Assembly: GCA_963921825.1 (NCBI GenBank)
Contig: OY997596.1
Span: forward strand, 5,213,001 to 5,277,000
Length of the DNA stretch: 64,000 nucleotides
DNA from: Erodium maritimum
Lineage: Eukaryota; Streptophyta; Magnoliopsida; Geraniales; Geraniaceae
Direction: 5' to 3'
The position numbers and the translations under genes were made by a program. The notes under the pieces are model-generated. The model was not told the DNA's origin. It ran no database searches and saw only the letters and a program-made list of their open reading frames with translations. Below are positions 10,560 through 22,503 of this stretch, piece by piece (position 1 is the first letter of the stretch; every line of letters begins with the position of its first letter).

Positions 10560-10810
10560 TAGGGGTGAGCAAATATATCTATTTTAACCGCCACCGCTCA
10601 AAACTGCCCGGAACCAGCACCGGAATCATTAGAATCGGCTGTAAAACGACCGGAGCCGGCGACCAGAAGTCAGAAACCGTTGAAAAACAGTTGGTGGCCG
10701 GTTCTGGTTCATAAAACCGGCGGTCAAACGGATAAAACCATTTTGGCCGATGGGCCTGACTTAGCCCCAATACTTATAGCAAGCCCACAGTCTCCATGGC
10801 TCATTCCTAC

Positions 10811-11798
10811 ACTTCAGCCCAACCCAGACGACTGACCTTATCTCTCCACCACATGTGTGTCACTCGTCATTCCACTCATTCATTCCCCAGAACCGAACCC
10901 TAGCCCTTTCTCTCTCCACACGTCGTCCTCTCTCAGTCTCTCTCTCTCTCTCTTAAAATTCTCTCTAAACCCGAAGCAAACCCTTCGTCTTCTCCATATC
11001 TCCACCTTACTATGGCTTCTCTCTCCAAACCCTCGACGGCACGCCAAAGTATCCGTTGTCGTGCATTTAATTTGGGAGATGAGAGGGTCGGAAGAGGGGC
11101 TCTTAAAAGGAGAGGGAATCGGCTCTGGTTTGAGGTGTTCTTCTTCAGTCTTCACAGTTCACATACTCGGCTTCCTCCTCCTATTCAACGACGACCTTCA
11201 AGGCTTCCTCCTCCAAGTTCAACAACGACCTCATGGCCAGAGACAATGGAAAGGTAGACCCGAACCTTTCTCTGTTTACAATTTTGCTCTAAATTAGGGT
11301 TTGGTATTGATTTTAACCTTAGATTGTACAAATTAGGTTCAATTTGGTACTAATTTTAAAACCCTAGACTTTGGTACTGATTTTTGAAACCCTGTATGTT
11401 AATTAGGATTTTTAAACACTAATTTAGATATTAACTGTGTAGAAACCCTAATTTTTGAAACCCTAATTTAGATATTAAGCGTGTATGAAATGTAGATTTG
11501 AATACTTGTTGATTTTTAACATTTTATATCTGATTTGTAATCTGAACTATCAGATTAAAAATTATATTTAATGTTTATATCTGATTTTAAAACTTTGTTT
11601 CAATATTTAATATCTGATTTTAAAGCTTTTTTATATCTAATTTTTAAACTTTTTTATATTTGATTTTTATATCTGTTTTTTTATATCTGATTGTGTATTA
11701 TCTGATTGTCAGTTTGTGTATAATCTTATTTCAATATTTAATGTCAGTTTGTGTATTATTTGATTTTAAAACTTCGTCTCAATATGTAATGTTAATTT
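10811..11798 (+). other. 5' leader and probable intron of the Ac-like hAT
   Basis: A CT-rich leader (CTCTCTCTC near 10930-10955) runs to about 11290, followed by a very T-rich stretch with repeated TATATCTGATTTT, ending in a plausible 3' splice site GTATTGGCAG at 11801-11810. Two-exon leaders occur in Ac-type hAT genes. Frames of 80-146 codons here have no family resemblance and are not called. Confidence 0.45.
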
Positions 11799-13777
11799 GT
11801 GTATTGGCAGGGGATTTTCCTACCGGGATCAGTCACTGAAACTGGTCAAGAATCGGCTAGATCACTAAGGATTCAAATTGGAGGTGGGGGAGCAAGTTCA
11901 GGAGCTGTGCATGGTGTTCAGGATGCAGCATCAGCTGCATCCTCATGTAAAACTAAACCCTCTAAGCGTACGTCTGATGTTTGGCAAGATTTTAATTTGG
12001 TTGTTGTAGACGTTAAGCAAAGGGCTTATTGCAAGTATTGCCCTAAGAACTATCCTGCCGAGTCTAGTAAGCATGGCACTAGTACCCTTAGAAATCATGT
12101 TGGTAGTTGCCCTAAAAACCCAGCAAAGAAAATGTTAGGTCTTAAGCAAGCGAAACTGAACTTGAACAAGTTGGGTAAAAATGGGGAACTTACAACCTGG
12201 CACTTCGATCAAGAAGTTTGCCGCCTTGCCCTAGCTAAAATGATAATCATTGATGAATTTCCTTTTAGGTTTTTTGAGTGCGAGGGGTTTAAGGACTTTA
12301 TGAAAGTTGCTTGTCCAATGTTCAAAATCCACACTAAATTTATTGTGATGAGGGATGCGCTTAAATTGTACGAGGCTGAAAAACTCAAGTTGCATGAGTA
12401 TTTCAGCAAGTACAATTTTAGAATATCCTTCACCACAGATACTTGGACTAGTTGTCAACAGATTAATTATATGTCTCTCACTGCTGATTTTATTGATGAT
12501 GATTGAGTTTTGCACACACAAAAAATATCAATTTATGCCCAATATATTCTCACAAAGGTGAGGACATTTGGAGAATGGTTGAAACTTGTTTGAATTCATG
12601 GGGACTTAATAAGATAATGTGTATAACTGTTGATAATGCTAGTCCAAATAAAGATGCCATTAAATACTTGCGTGCACAACTTAGTAAAAATATGTTGTGT
12701 CATCAAATTGTGGATGGTAAATTCATGCATATGAGGTGTGTAACACACATTATGAATCTGATTGTTAAGGAAGGGCTTGCTGAAATGAGGGAATCTGTTG
12801 ATAAGATTAAATTCCCTGTTATATTTATTAGAAATTCCCCTTTAAGACTGTCTAGGTTTAAAACAGCTTGTGAAGAGGTTGGTAATGAAACAACTAGGCT
12901 TCTTTCCTATGATGTTGCAACTAGATAGAACTCAACGTACTTAATGCTTGATTCAACATGTATGTTAGACAAAGCCTTTTACATCTACGATATTTTAGAC
13001 CCAACTTTGAATGCGGAAATGGATTCTAAATTACATGGTAGATTAACTCAATCTGATTGGGATGAAGTGAAATCTATTATGTCTTTTTTAGAATTATTTT
13101 ATGATGCAACAGTTAGAATATTGGGTTCATCATATGCTACATCTTATTTTGTACTAGACGAAATAGCAGATATAGGTCAAACTATTAAAGATGGGTTGAC
13201 TAGTCCTAATGTGAACATGAGAAACATGGCCATTAAGATGCGTGAAAAAATCAACAAATATTTTGGGAATTTGGCTATGTTAAACATGTTTTGTCACCTG
13301 TTTTTGATCCCCATAAGAAGCTGGATTTTGTAAATTATGTCTTAAGGGAGATGTATTCTGCTGAAATTAGTGTAATTACAAGGCCATTGGTCAACACATT
13401 TCTTAATGATATATTTGCTAATTACAAAGCCAAATATGGTGTAAGTGATGAGCCACCAACACGACCGGACTGTTCTCCTAGTGTTGGTGACAAACCATCT
13501 AAACACCGTAATTTTGCAAAATTCAAAAAACTTTGTACCTCACAAGTTGGGTCTTCTAAATCTGAATCAGAAAGGTATCTTAGTGAGGATAGAGAAGATG
13601 ATAGTGATGATTTCAATATTCTATCATGGTGGAAAGCAAATGCACAACGATTCCCTGTTTTGTCTAGAATGGCTAAGGACATCCTGGCCATTCCAATGAC
13701 CTCGGTTTTCTAGTGAGAGTGCTTTTAGCAATGGGGGAAGGATACTAGACCCTTTTAGGAGCTCATTAAGCACGAGG
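11799..13777 (+). pseudogene. Ac-like hAT transposase, main body
   Basis: A BED finger lies near 11970-12105, with CKYC then H..SC. Downstream are the RNase H-fold parts: FTTDTWTS (first Asp), ITVDNASPNK (second Asp), and the C-terminal dimerisation domain with ILSWWKANAQRFPVLSRMAKDILAIP. The family length is about 650-750 aa. Here the protein is split: TGA for an expected Trp near 12506, TAG for the Trp of DVATRWNST near 12928, a frame change near 13300, and another near 13713 before SESAFSNGGR. The last residues lie beyond the TTF-hAT, at 20550-20640, reading ALICTQDWL. BED fingers bind the transposon ends and the dimerisation domain assembles the complex. Confidence 0.85.
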
Positions 13778-14119
13778 ACAGTGCATAGGCCCGGTCTTAT
13801 GAGTTTTGTGGCCTTAGACAAAAATGTAAAATTGGGCCTTTGGATATTAAAAAAGGAGACGGTACTCCAAAAATTTATTAATGTAACAAATAAATACACT
13901 TAAACGGAGGGGACATAAAACCTTACTCCGACAATTATCTATGTACATATAATTTTTAATAATCAAAATATATCTCAGAACAAAATTTACATTTCAATAT
14001 ACAACTAAAACTTCCCTTTTCTCCTTGTCCAAAGCTTGATGCTTGTCGTTCCCTTGTGTAGATCTCTTGGTCATTCCTGTCATCAACAAGCACGGTTAAA
14101 GATTTACTCTCCTTGCTTT

Positions 14120-15107
14120 CATAGATGCAAAATCTTTGATAAAAGAGTCAAGATCAATTCCATGTAACATATTGCTTTCAATAGACAAAAGGGTCAAACC
14201 GTTCAACCTTTGTTGAGACATTGTTGATCTTAAATAATTTTTTTTATCAACTTTAATTTTGAATAACTTCTCTCTGCTGATGCAACTGTTACAGGAATTG
14301 TTAACATAACTCTATATGCAATATAACTATTAGGAAATTTCAATTTTTTAATATAATTAAGTATATCAATCGGGGTACCACTTTCTAAATGCACACTTTC
14401 TCGAAGAACTCTCAACTCAAAAAATAAATCGACTCCATCAATATCAGAACTATCATTATGTTTCAAAGCATTTTCAAGATTCAAACATCTTTCCTTTAAA
14501 CAAACATCATCTAATGACTTCAATTTTTTAAAAGTAAATAAAAACCCAAATATATTTTTGTACATGTTAAATTGATCAAATCTACTTCTAAGTGATGAAA
14601 TGGCATGATCTACTATATATAAGAAGAAATCAGTTCTAAAAGATTCTTGGGGAGTCTTTCTGGTTTCATTACCAACATTTTCATCAAAACGTTTATTTCT
14701 ACAAACTAAACGTTTCTCACGAAATGTAGGTTCTATATCCATGTCTATAGCTATTTGTTTAGCATACATCATGACATCATCAAACCCATATCCCCTATAT
14801 TTTTCAAAATAACCGATAAGACATTCCAATTGATCTATAGCATCATCAATACAAATATTAGCTGATTGTAAATTTTTGCTGACTAAATTCATAGAAGACA
14901 ATACATCATAACAAATGACCAATCCAAGTAAAACTCAAAATTTTCAAGCTCATAAGTTGCTAAACATTTTGCCTTACTTTTAATTTTTGGATCTTCACTA
15001 GAAATAGATAATTGAAACAATGCACTTCTTACCTTAGAAGTTTGAAATCTTACCGCTTTGATGCTTTCGATACGACTTTCCCATCGTGTTTGGGATAAGG
15101 GCTTTGA
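14120..15107 (-). pseudogene. TTF/DUF4371-type hAT transposase, C-terminal half
   Basis: On the minus strand the sequence reads PLSQTRWESRIESIKAV at the broken edge, then a long alpha-helical stretch, then LNYIKKLKFPNSYIAYRVMLTIPVTVASAERSYSKLKLIK. 'P..VASAERSFSKLKLIK' is the hAT C-terminal dimerisation signature of zf-TTF proteins. The tail MSQ..L.GL..LSIE appears in a shifted frame near 14120-14220. Upstream of PLSQTRW the zinc finger and first catalytic block are missing, cut by the Athila LTR at 15108. At least two frame changes are present, near 14900 and 14230. Confidence 0.8.
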
Positions 15108-16388
15108 CACCCTGAGAATTAACCCTCAGAATGGTACGGCAAGCGTACCGGTCGTCAAGTAGTATTCGGGTTTAAGTCCGAGATATCGTACCCAAGGGAG
15201 TAATTAAACAAGCACTTTAGTTAATTAATCCGATAATCAATATATTCCTATACTTGTGATTGGTTTGATTTTGTAAAATGTAAATTCATGTAAGTAACGA
15301 GATTATGTGAATGATCTGAAAATAAGCACAAAGTCACAGGATTGTAATTCAGAGATAAAATGCGATCTAGGACTTTAACGGAGTTCGAATGTGATGAATG
15401 ATTTAACGGGGTTCGGTATACATTTGCAACTAATATTATTCTAGGGGCAACGGGAATTCTCTAAGTATAGTCCTAACCATATCTCGATCGCATTAGGACC
15501 CTAACATACTCGGTCCACCTAATTATCTCTAATCTAAGTGTAGAGCGGTATATAGCATTATATTCTATGAATTCCTCTAACTTTCGGGTTTTACTCCTAT
15601 GGGTATTGTACTCGTGTCAGTCTAACCATATTCTGGCTTAGATTAAAACCCGAGCTATTTAATTCCCTTTTCCTCTTCCTAACCTCATTTCTCAATTGTT
15701 GGTTAACAAGATTAAATCACACATATACGTGATCAAGGCAATGTAGCATTACGAACGAAATTAAATAAACAAAATCCTAATATTAGTTTAACAAATGCAT
15801 AACCCGAACAAGTTAATTTAACTCATCACATCTTACCCCAAGCCCTAGATCAATTCGAGTTTAGTTCATAGCAAAGAGAGAAGAACACAAGAGATTGAAA
15901 TACTCATACTCATATTAACTGAAAATAGCAATACAAATATTCAGAACAATCCAAACTACAAAAAACCTCAAAGTGATGCTAGTAGTTCTCCTTTGATCTT
16001 CTCCAAGTTCTCTCCAAAAGTGACTTTTCTTCCCCAATTTCGTGATACCCAATATAATGACCTAATATCCCTTTTGTATGTTGAGTTAAATCTGATTAAA
16101 AATGGGAACGCAGCTGGAATTCGCGTTTCTGACATCTGCACTGTCGCATGCACGCCGTGCATTTCAGGGTGCATCTTAAGTGCACCGGTTATTTGCACGG
16201 TGTGCAACTTTCCGGTGCATAATTTTTTCTCTCTGATCCGGGTGCACCACCAGGTTGCACGCCGTGCAACAAGTGGTGCACTGCTTCTTTGCACCCCGTG
16301 CAACGAAGTGGTGCACCTGATTGACACTTCTGACCAGCTTCCAATTTGGCTCCGTTTCGCTCCCGTTTCACCCCTTTTTGCTCCAATT
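15108..16388 (-). repeat. Athila-family LTR fragment
   Basis: On the minus strand it ends GGGTTAATTCTCAGGGTGTCA, the same LTR end as the plus-strand Athila LTR at 54235-55609, and it shares that LTR's GTGCAAC/GTTGCAC palindrome block at 16150-16320. The outer (5') part of the LTR is missing where the Tekay LTR begins. No internal Athila region adjoins it. It is a partial or solo LTR. Confidence 0.8.
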
Positions 16389-16774
16389 TGTAATAACCAC
16401 TTCCGGTCAACGGCAGTCAAACCTGCGAAAAACAGGAAAATTTAAAAAATTTAAAGACAAACACTTAGTTTAACCTAAATGGACCCCGAGGGTCATACCG
16501 GACCTGAGTTGACCCCGTTATCGACCAAAGTGAGTTCCGGGGGACTCAGGGCAACTTTCTGATCAATTTGGGAAAAGTTGACTTTTCGCTGGAAAAGTCA
16601 ACCGATCAACGTTTTGGTCTATTCGAGGACCGTTTTAGATCCAAAAAGCTTAGCCGTCGTCGCAGCGGTCTTAGTTGAGTCGTTTCCTTGTAGCCCGCCA
16701 AGTTTCGTAATTTCTTGGAAAAAGTGCCCGTTCGGGGCCCGAAACGTCCGATTTTCGCGAATCTGATTGGAAAA

Positions 16775-17607
16775 TAGGGGTGGGCATGGTCGGTTTAACC
16801 GACCATTGTTCCAACTCCAAGAACCGGACCGGAACTCCTCGGTCTCCGATATTCGGCATCGGCACCGCACCGGAACCAGTAAAACACAAAAAAAACCGAC
16901 CAAATCAAATCCGGTCGGTTTGACGGTTTAAACCGACCTTCCATATTGATAAAGTGTGTCTCTATTAAGGTCCAAATTTCAGAAAAATACTAGAAGAACG
17001 GTGTCAATTTCTGTAGCATTCATTCACCGAGAGTGAGGGGAAACAAAACAAAAGGGAGATAGAGATCTAGAGAGCAAACAAATTGAAATTTTAGAAAATA
17101 TAGAAGAAGAGTTGATAGTTCTGTGTCGTGTGTTGACGAAGCTAGCATTCTGGGGATAACAATGGCTAGAACACGCCGCTGCAACATGTTGAAGAGAATG
17201 CGTTTCTGGAGAGAGAAAAACACAGGCAGAGATGTGTTATGTGTGGTGTATGTAGTATATGAGATGGATGGTTGAGATTGTTGACCTAAAATCAATGGTC
17301 TACATTTTATGGTAGCGTAAGATCAATGAATGGGCCTAAAAGCACAAAGACCCTAATGCCATCAATAGGCTGATCTGCAAGATAATGTACAGGAACAATG
17401 AATGGGCTTCTAAGATCCCAAAGCTCCGGTCGGGCCGGTCCATTGACGGTTTAGAATTTCTCGAACCGGAAACCGACCTCCCTACTACCGGTTCACCTAT
17501 TTTTACACCGGAATTGCACCGGAAACCGCCAGTTCCGGGTTCTCCGGTCCCAAAAGCGGTCGGTTTCGGTCGGTTCCCCGTGGTCCGGGTTTTTTTGCCC
17601 ACCCCTA
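16775..17607. mobile_element. hAT MITE (833 bp) in the Tekay LTR
   Basis: Ends are TAGGGGTGGGC and GCCCACCCCTA, perfectly inverted over 11 bp. Target duplications TTGGAAAA lie at 16767-16774 and 17608-17615. The empty site is seen in the related LTR at about 59480-59490. The subterminal parts carry CCGGT/ACCGG repeats. There is no transposase; it would need an Ac-like source. Confidence 0.92.
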
Positions 17608-18339
17608 TTGGAAAATATCTTCTGGATTTTGTCCCAAAAAGGTGTGGGACCCACCTTCACACTTGTCAACCAAGTGGTGGTGTTAGGTTTTGGGGGGAAA
17701 ATGAGAGGTGAGGCTTAAAGGGGGGGTTCGGCTAGCACTTAATCAAAAAGAAAAAAAAATAGAAAAAGAGAAGAGAGAGTTTAGAGAGAGAAGGAGAAGG
17801 AGAAAGAGTTAGGGTTTGGAGATTATCCAACCTTTGGATCGTCTCAAGGCAAGGAGACATCGACTTCCCCTCGTCTTCTTCTTTGGTAAGAACTAAACCG
17901 ATCGTCGTTTTGTTAATTTTCGAAAGTTAGGGTTTGTGTAAAACTATTAGTTTAGGGTTGTTTTGAAGTGTGGGGGTTCGTTGGAGACGTTTTGGAGCGG
18001 GTTTGGAATGTATTCTGGTGACCGGGAGCTCGGGGGAGCTCCGGCCACCATGTGGGGTGGCCGGCCGGCCGTGTGAGGTGGCTGGCCGTGCCTTGTAGAG
18101 GCTGGCCGGAGCTGGCCGGACCTGGCCGGTGTTGGCCGGACCTCGGGGTGGCTAGCCGGAGCTAGGGCTAGCCACCACCAAGGTGGGCCGAGCCCTAAAT
18201 GACCCTAGGGCCCACGGCCTAGGTGGGCCGGGTAGGGCCCACGTGCTCGGGTGCTCGGGTTTAGCGTTCGGGTGGTTTAAAACGTTTCCCGGACCATTTA
18301 TCCTTAACCGAATCGAAATTTGGATTTAAATTGGAAAAG

Positions 18340-18470
18340 TTGTAATTAACGGTGTCGATGTCGACTTGGTGTCGATGAATTGCGATAGGTCGACAGCCTG
18401 AACCGACTTTGTGTCGAGGAATTGCGATAGGTCGACCGCCTGACCTGATTGAGATTGGTAAAAGGGCGTG
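18340..18470. repeat. Short tandem repeat in the Tekay LTR
   Basis: Repeats of GTCGATGAATTGCGATAGGTCGACAGCC, two to three diverged units. The same unit is expanded in the LTR at 61265-61400. Confidence 0.75.
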
Positions 18471-18994
18471 AGGGAGGTTATCGAGCAACAGGAATGCGAT
18501 CCTTTGTGATCTTGTTTGGTGTGCGATCCTTTGTGATCTTGTTTGGCGTTGCGTAGTCAATCTGTCGTGTCCTTGGAGGAGGTCGTCGATAGTTGTGTCG
18601 GGTTTACTTTACGTTATCGAGTGTTGAGTCTGTTGAGGAAAATAACGGGTGGTGTGTCAGTTGAGTTACTTGAGTTTGGGGATTGTTTTCCCGGTTTTCG
18701 GTCGGTTGGGGTGTTACCTGCTTTGTCTACTAATTATGTCGTAGTCAATCTGTTATCCGTGGTGGTGAGCGAACGCTCACCCCTAGCTGCTTTTCCTACA
18801 AGTACTTGTCGCAGATCGGACTAGGTGAGCTTCCGAAGCTTGAGGAGATGGAAGCGGGAGTCCGGGTTACTTTTTAGTCTAGCGACGGATACCTCGCATT
18901 TTGTCCGCTTGTGGGACGTTTTATCTTGAGTTGTAATTATTATTTTGTTGAACTAAACTGGTATTTTAAAGTGATTTATTGGAAAAGGTTTCAA

Positions 18995-19184
18995 AGTGTT
19001 TATTATTAGAACAATCACCAATATTTTCTAAATTTGTTTTTGTTAAGAACCTATATAAAGCCCCCTTTTGTGAACTTTTTAAAGCATCAATTTTCCTCTC
19101 TTTTTTCAGCTTAGCATAACCAGATTCATGTTTCCTACACGATATTTTGAAGTAAGAGTTTTGAACAATAGAACCTGATATCAA
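18995..19184 (-). pseudogene. TTF-type hAT transposase, N-terminal scrap
   Basis: On the minus strand the sequence reads KKERKIDALKSSQKGALYRFLTKTNLENIG, matching the start region of zf-TTF hAT proteins, where 'SQKGALDKF' is typical. After about 20 further residues it runs into Tekay LTR sequence. The roughly 300 residues that should join it to 15107 are not in the window. Confidence 0.65.
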
Positions 19185-20400
19185 AATTCAAGCAATACTT
19201 AGTGTTTCCAAGCTTTTGCTCAAGCCTGCAACCAACATTAACAGTGCATATATTAGATATATTAGAAAATACTGATACAAAATTAGAATATTGATATGAT
19301 TTTAAATGATGATGGGGAAAACATTAACAAATTAAGAACTTTGTTTTATAACTTGTTAGCCTGATAAATAGACAATGTTGGCACAAATTTTGAATGTTAT
19401 ACAAAAAAACAGTGAATAAAAAAATTAACAAATTGAGAACTTTATTTAATAAATTATGAGTCTAACTAAATGATATTAGAACTTTTTTATTCGAAACGAA
19501 TGATATGAGAAATTTATTTAATAAATTATGAGTCTAACTAAATGATATGAGAACTAACGGTGTATATACCATATGAAAATTACATATTATCATATATTAG
19601 AAATTATTGTTATAAGATTTGAATTAAAAAGTGAACAAATTAACAACTTCTGTCCTCTAAAATTATGAGCTTGAATGGCATACTAACGGATTCTAACAAA
19701 TTGACAGTAATAGGCAAAAAGGTTCAATAAATCAGCAAAAATAGTTAAAAGGGAAAAGAAAAGACATTTATTTATATATGTACAGGAGGGGTTAAGAACT
19801 TAACCCGGTTCTAATTTTGCATTCAACAAATACCCAAAAAATGGAAAAATCAATTAAACATAATCTGATAATTATATTTAGATATTCATATGGGTAGGAA
19901 ATCAAAAATCAGAAATAATAAATTGAAGAATCAATCAACAGGAAATAAGCTCTAACCTTTTTTTTTTGCAGTTGCAACCTCTTTGAATTTGTCTCGGTGC
20001 TTCAACAACAAGCTCGGAATCGGAACAGTAACGGAAATAAAAGAAGTTGAGTTGTTGATTGTAGACGAGAGAAATATCAGAATAAAGAAAACAAGACGTA
20101 AGAGATTGATGTTGAGGAGAAAAGAAGAGAGAGAGCCAAAGATTAAGAAGATTGTTGATGAATCAAAACTGAAATTTACCTTGGTATTTATAAGCTTTCT
20201 GCACCGGTAAGTTGATCTGGAAGAAAGAGAAGCCACCTCCATAATTGCCTGAGATCATGGGAAGAATAAACGAACTGATTTGGTGGGATTGGGAAGTCAA
20301 AATTTAGCCTTGGAGAACCAAACGTCCGAGAGTCGAAGAGTCCGAATCAATTTGGGAAAAGGGAAAGTGAACACTCATTTAATGAGTGTTTTATTCGTCA
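19185..20400 (-). other. 5' region of the TTF-hAT
   Basis: AT-rich and non-coding as far as I can see, between the N-terminal transposase scrap and the element's 5' terminus. A run TTTTTTTTTTGCAG at about 19960-19972 resembles a 3' splice site on the opposite strand; its meaning is unclear. Confidence 0.4.
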
Positions 20401-20549
20401 AAAAAAAACTTAAAATCAGATTTTTTTTTGGGGGGGGGGGGGGCTCTAAGGTAGAAAGCCTATTTTTTTGAAATTTGTGGCCTTCTTATTTTAGTGGCCT
20501 TAGGCCTTTGCCTAGCTCGCCAAGAGGGCTTGCCGGGCCTGACAATGCA

Positions 20550-20650
20550 AGCCCTTATATGCACACAAGATTGGTTATAGGGTCCTCTAACTCTTCCTTC
20601 TATGGAAGAGTTGGTGAAAAACATGGAACAACTTCAAATCGAAGAATATG
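20550..20650 (+). pseudogene. C-terminal tail of the Ac-like hAT transposase
   Basis: After the right TSD of the TTF-hAT the plus strand resumes with ALICTQDWL, then SMEELVKNMEQLQ. This is the usual tail after 'RSSLSPRTVEALICTQDWL' in the family. A stop codon now follows DWL. Confidence 0.7.
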
Positions 20651-20659
20651 TTTTTGTAC

Positions 20660-21378
20660 ATTTGAATATGTTTTTGTACTGATTTTTCGTTATTTCCTTT
20701 ATTGTTTAATGTATTAAACTTTGTTTCATGCTCTAAATTGGGTAGCCATTGAAAAGGAAGCAAGTACAATTGGTGCCCCTATTTTCATTTAATTTCAAAG
20801 ACGGGGTTAGAAACTTAATATGAATCTGGTTACGGTGTTTAGTGAAATATGCAAATCATATTACTAATCAAAATTTTCTTGTTTTGGCAGGTACCATGAA
20901 TCTGGTTCAAGGAATATCATGTTTTGGAAGTCTGTTCATTGAGTATTGAAGGCTTGGAAAAGTGAAGAAGATGAAGCACAGCTCAAAAAAAAAGATAAAT
21001 ATGTTTTTTTCATTTTGATTGTTGATTTTGTTGTTTGAATTCCAATTTATTCTTGAGTTCATGTAATAACTTTTACTTTTAATTATTGAAGTATTAGTTC
21101 TAGCATTGAAAAAATTTATGTGTTTTTGTTTAGAGTTAATTGAATTTGAAATAGGTTTTGGGCTGCATATGGCCCAAAATCATAAGCCAAATACAAGCCC
21201 AACGGTTTCGGTTAGGCCGGTTTTTAATCAATAAAACTGGCGGTCTAAATGACCGGTTGGTTAATATTTGGCCGATTCCCGGTGCCGGCGATGATTACCA
21301 ATGGGCCATAACCGATAAGGTCGGTGCGGTTACCGGAATAGGCTTCCGGTGCCGGTCATCGGTTGTTGCATAGCCTTA
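20660..21378. other. 3' region of the Ac-like hAT
   Basis: Non-coding. It holds the subterminal CCGGT-rich block at 21200-21360 and the right terminus. No other gene is seen. Confidence 0.6.
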
Positions 21379-21386
21379 GTGAAAGC

Positions 21387-22319
21387 AGATCCAAAGAATG
21401 TTGATTGACAATAATGTTTATTGTGTAAGAAAGTGTATGGTGGTAGAATCTATAGAATGAAACAACATATTGGCCATATCAAGGGGAATGTCGAGAAGTG
21501 TAGCAAGAGTACACTTGAGGATAAAACTAAATGCATGAAGGCTATTGAAGATGCTCAACTTAAGAAACGAAAAAAATCAACATTGGAAAAAGAAGTGAGG
21601 GAAGAGGTCAATATTGAAGGAGATGGGGGAAAAATTAGAGTATGGACCGAATGACTCAAGACGGAAGAAGCCAAAAACATATGTACCCATTGATCGTTAT
21701 GCAACTACAATAGATGATCCAAGCAAGAGAACTCTCCAAAGTCAAAAGTATTAGTGAAGTGATATCAAAATAAAGAAAGAAAAATCATAAAGTGAATCAG
21801 TATATGACTATATGGATATATGAAAATGGTGTTCCTTTCAATGTCGCTAACAATGATCGTTTTAAGAAATTTGTATAAGCGATTGGGCAATTTGGTCCGG
21901 GTATCCAACCTGCAACTCCATACTCATTAAGCGATCCATTATTAAAGGAAGAGGTGGAAAGAATAAAGAATTTAATGATGACGTATAAAGAGGATATGAA
22001 AAAGAATGGATGTTCTATTATGATCGATGCTTGGAATGACCGCATACGAAGAAGTATCATGAACTTATGTGTCAATAGTTTGGAAGGGATAATATTTCTT
22101 TCTTCAATGAATGCATCGAATGATTCACACACCGGCCAATTAATTTTTGAATATGTGGATAAGTGCATTGAATACATTGACCCGTAAGGTGTTGTTCAAG
22201 TTGTAATGGATAGTGCTTCGAACAATATGACGGCAAAAAATTTATAAAAAGGAGAAGAGACCATCGATCTTTTGAACTGAGTGTGCAACACACACCATCA
22301 ATCTTATGCTTCAAGAATT
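21387..22319 (+). pseudogene. BED-hAT transposase, middle piece
   Basis: This resumes the outer gene with DPKNVD, then CLLCKKVYGG, then MKQHIGHIKGNVEKC, completing a BED finger (CX2C..H..C). Downstream are GVPFNVANNDRFKKF, then PSPYS-like YSLSDPLLKEEVERI, and the DUF659 core NGCSIMIDAWNDR..SIMNLCV, VMDSASNN and ATHTINLMLQEL. The expected first catalytic Asp is the D of DAWNDR and the second is in VMDSASNN. Several in-frame stops and at least one frame change are present (stops right after NVD, near 21652 and near 22187), so it is not functional. It ends at MLQE, where a LINE-like retroposon is inserted. Confidence 0.75.
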
Positions 22320-22503
22320 ATTTTCTTTGATAACCGAAATATTTATTGAACCTTTGCTTTCCTAGATAAGAAAAACAAGGCACGAGATCAACCTCAGGAA
22401 GAGATCATCGCAATAACTGAAACAGGCTCAAAAGAGCAACAAGGCATACAAGCCCAAGAACAGAAAAAAAAATACAACATGAGCAAACAACAAGCCTCCT
22501 AAC

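Larger units (their letters stand above)
16389..18995 (+). repeat. Tekay-like LTR, 3' end lost, carrying a hAT MITE
   Basis: It starts TGTAATAACC and is collinear with the complete plus-strand Tekay LTR at 59103-61951, including GGTGAGCGAACGCTCACC at 18764-18781. It stops before the CA end and before a primer site, where TTF-hAT sequence resumes. It contains the MITE 16775-17607. No gag or pol is attached. Confidence 0.8.
13786..20541 (-). mobile_element. TTF-type hAT transposon inside the Ac-like hAT
   Basis: Target duplications ACAGTGCA (13778-13785) and ACAATGCA (20542-20549) flank ends TAGGCCCGG and, inverted, CAGGCCCGG. The insertion splits the Ac-like transposase just after SSLSTRTV. 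The transposase lies on the minus strand: N-terminal piece near 19000-19180, C-terminal piece 14120-15107. The middle was replaced by LTR sequences at 15108-18995. A pure poly-G run of about 14 bases sits near its 5' end (20430-20443). Confidence 0.85.
10560..21378 (+). mobile_element. Ac-like (RICESLEEPER type) hAT transposon with nested insertions
   Basis: It is flanked by identical 8-bp duplications GTGAAAGC at 10552-10559 and 21379-21386. Ends TAGGGGTGAGCAA and, inverted, TAAGGCTATGCAA match at 9 of 13. Gross length is 10.8 kb; removing the TTF-hAT insertion with one TSD leaves about 4.06 kb, a normal autonomous Ac-like size. Both subterminal regions are rich in CCGG/ACCGG repeats (10590-10735 and 21200-21360), as in many hAT elements. 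The transposase frame is broken, so the element is dead unless helped in trans. Confidence 0.85.

Noticed and set aside
10857-11297. 146-codon plus-strand ORF with a Ser/Leu-rich start resembling a signal peptide
   Set aside because: It falls in the CT-rich leader of the Ac-like hAT; the apparent signal peptide is CTCTCT translation.
15968-16445. Two overlapping 150-codon ORFs on opposite strands
   Set aside because: Produced by the TGCAC palindrome block of the Athila LTR; the pair is a palindrome effect.
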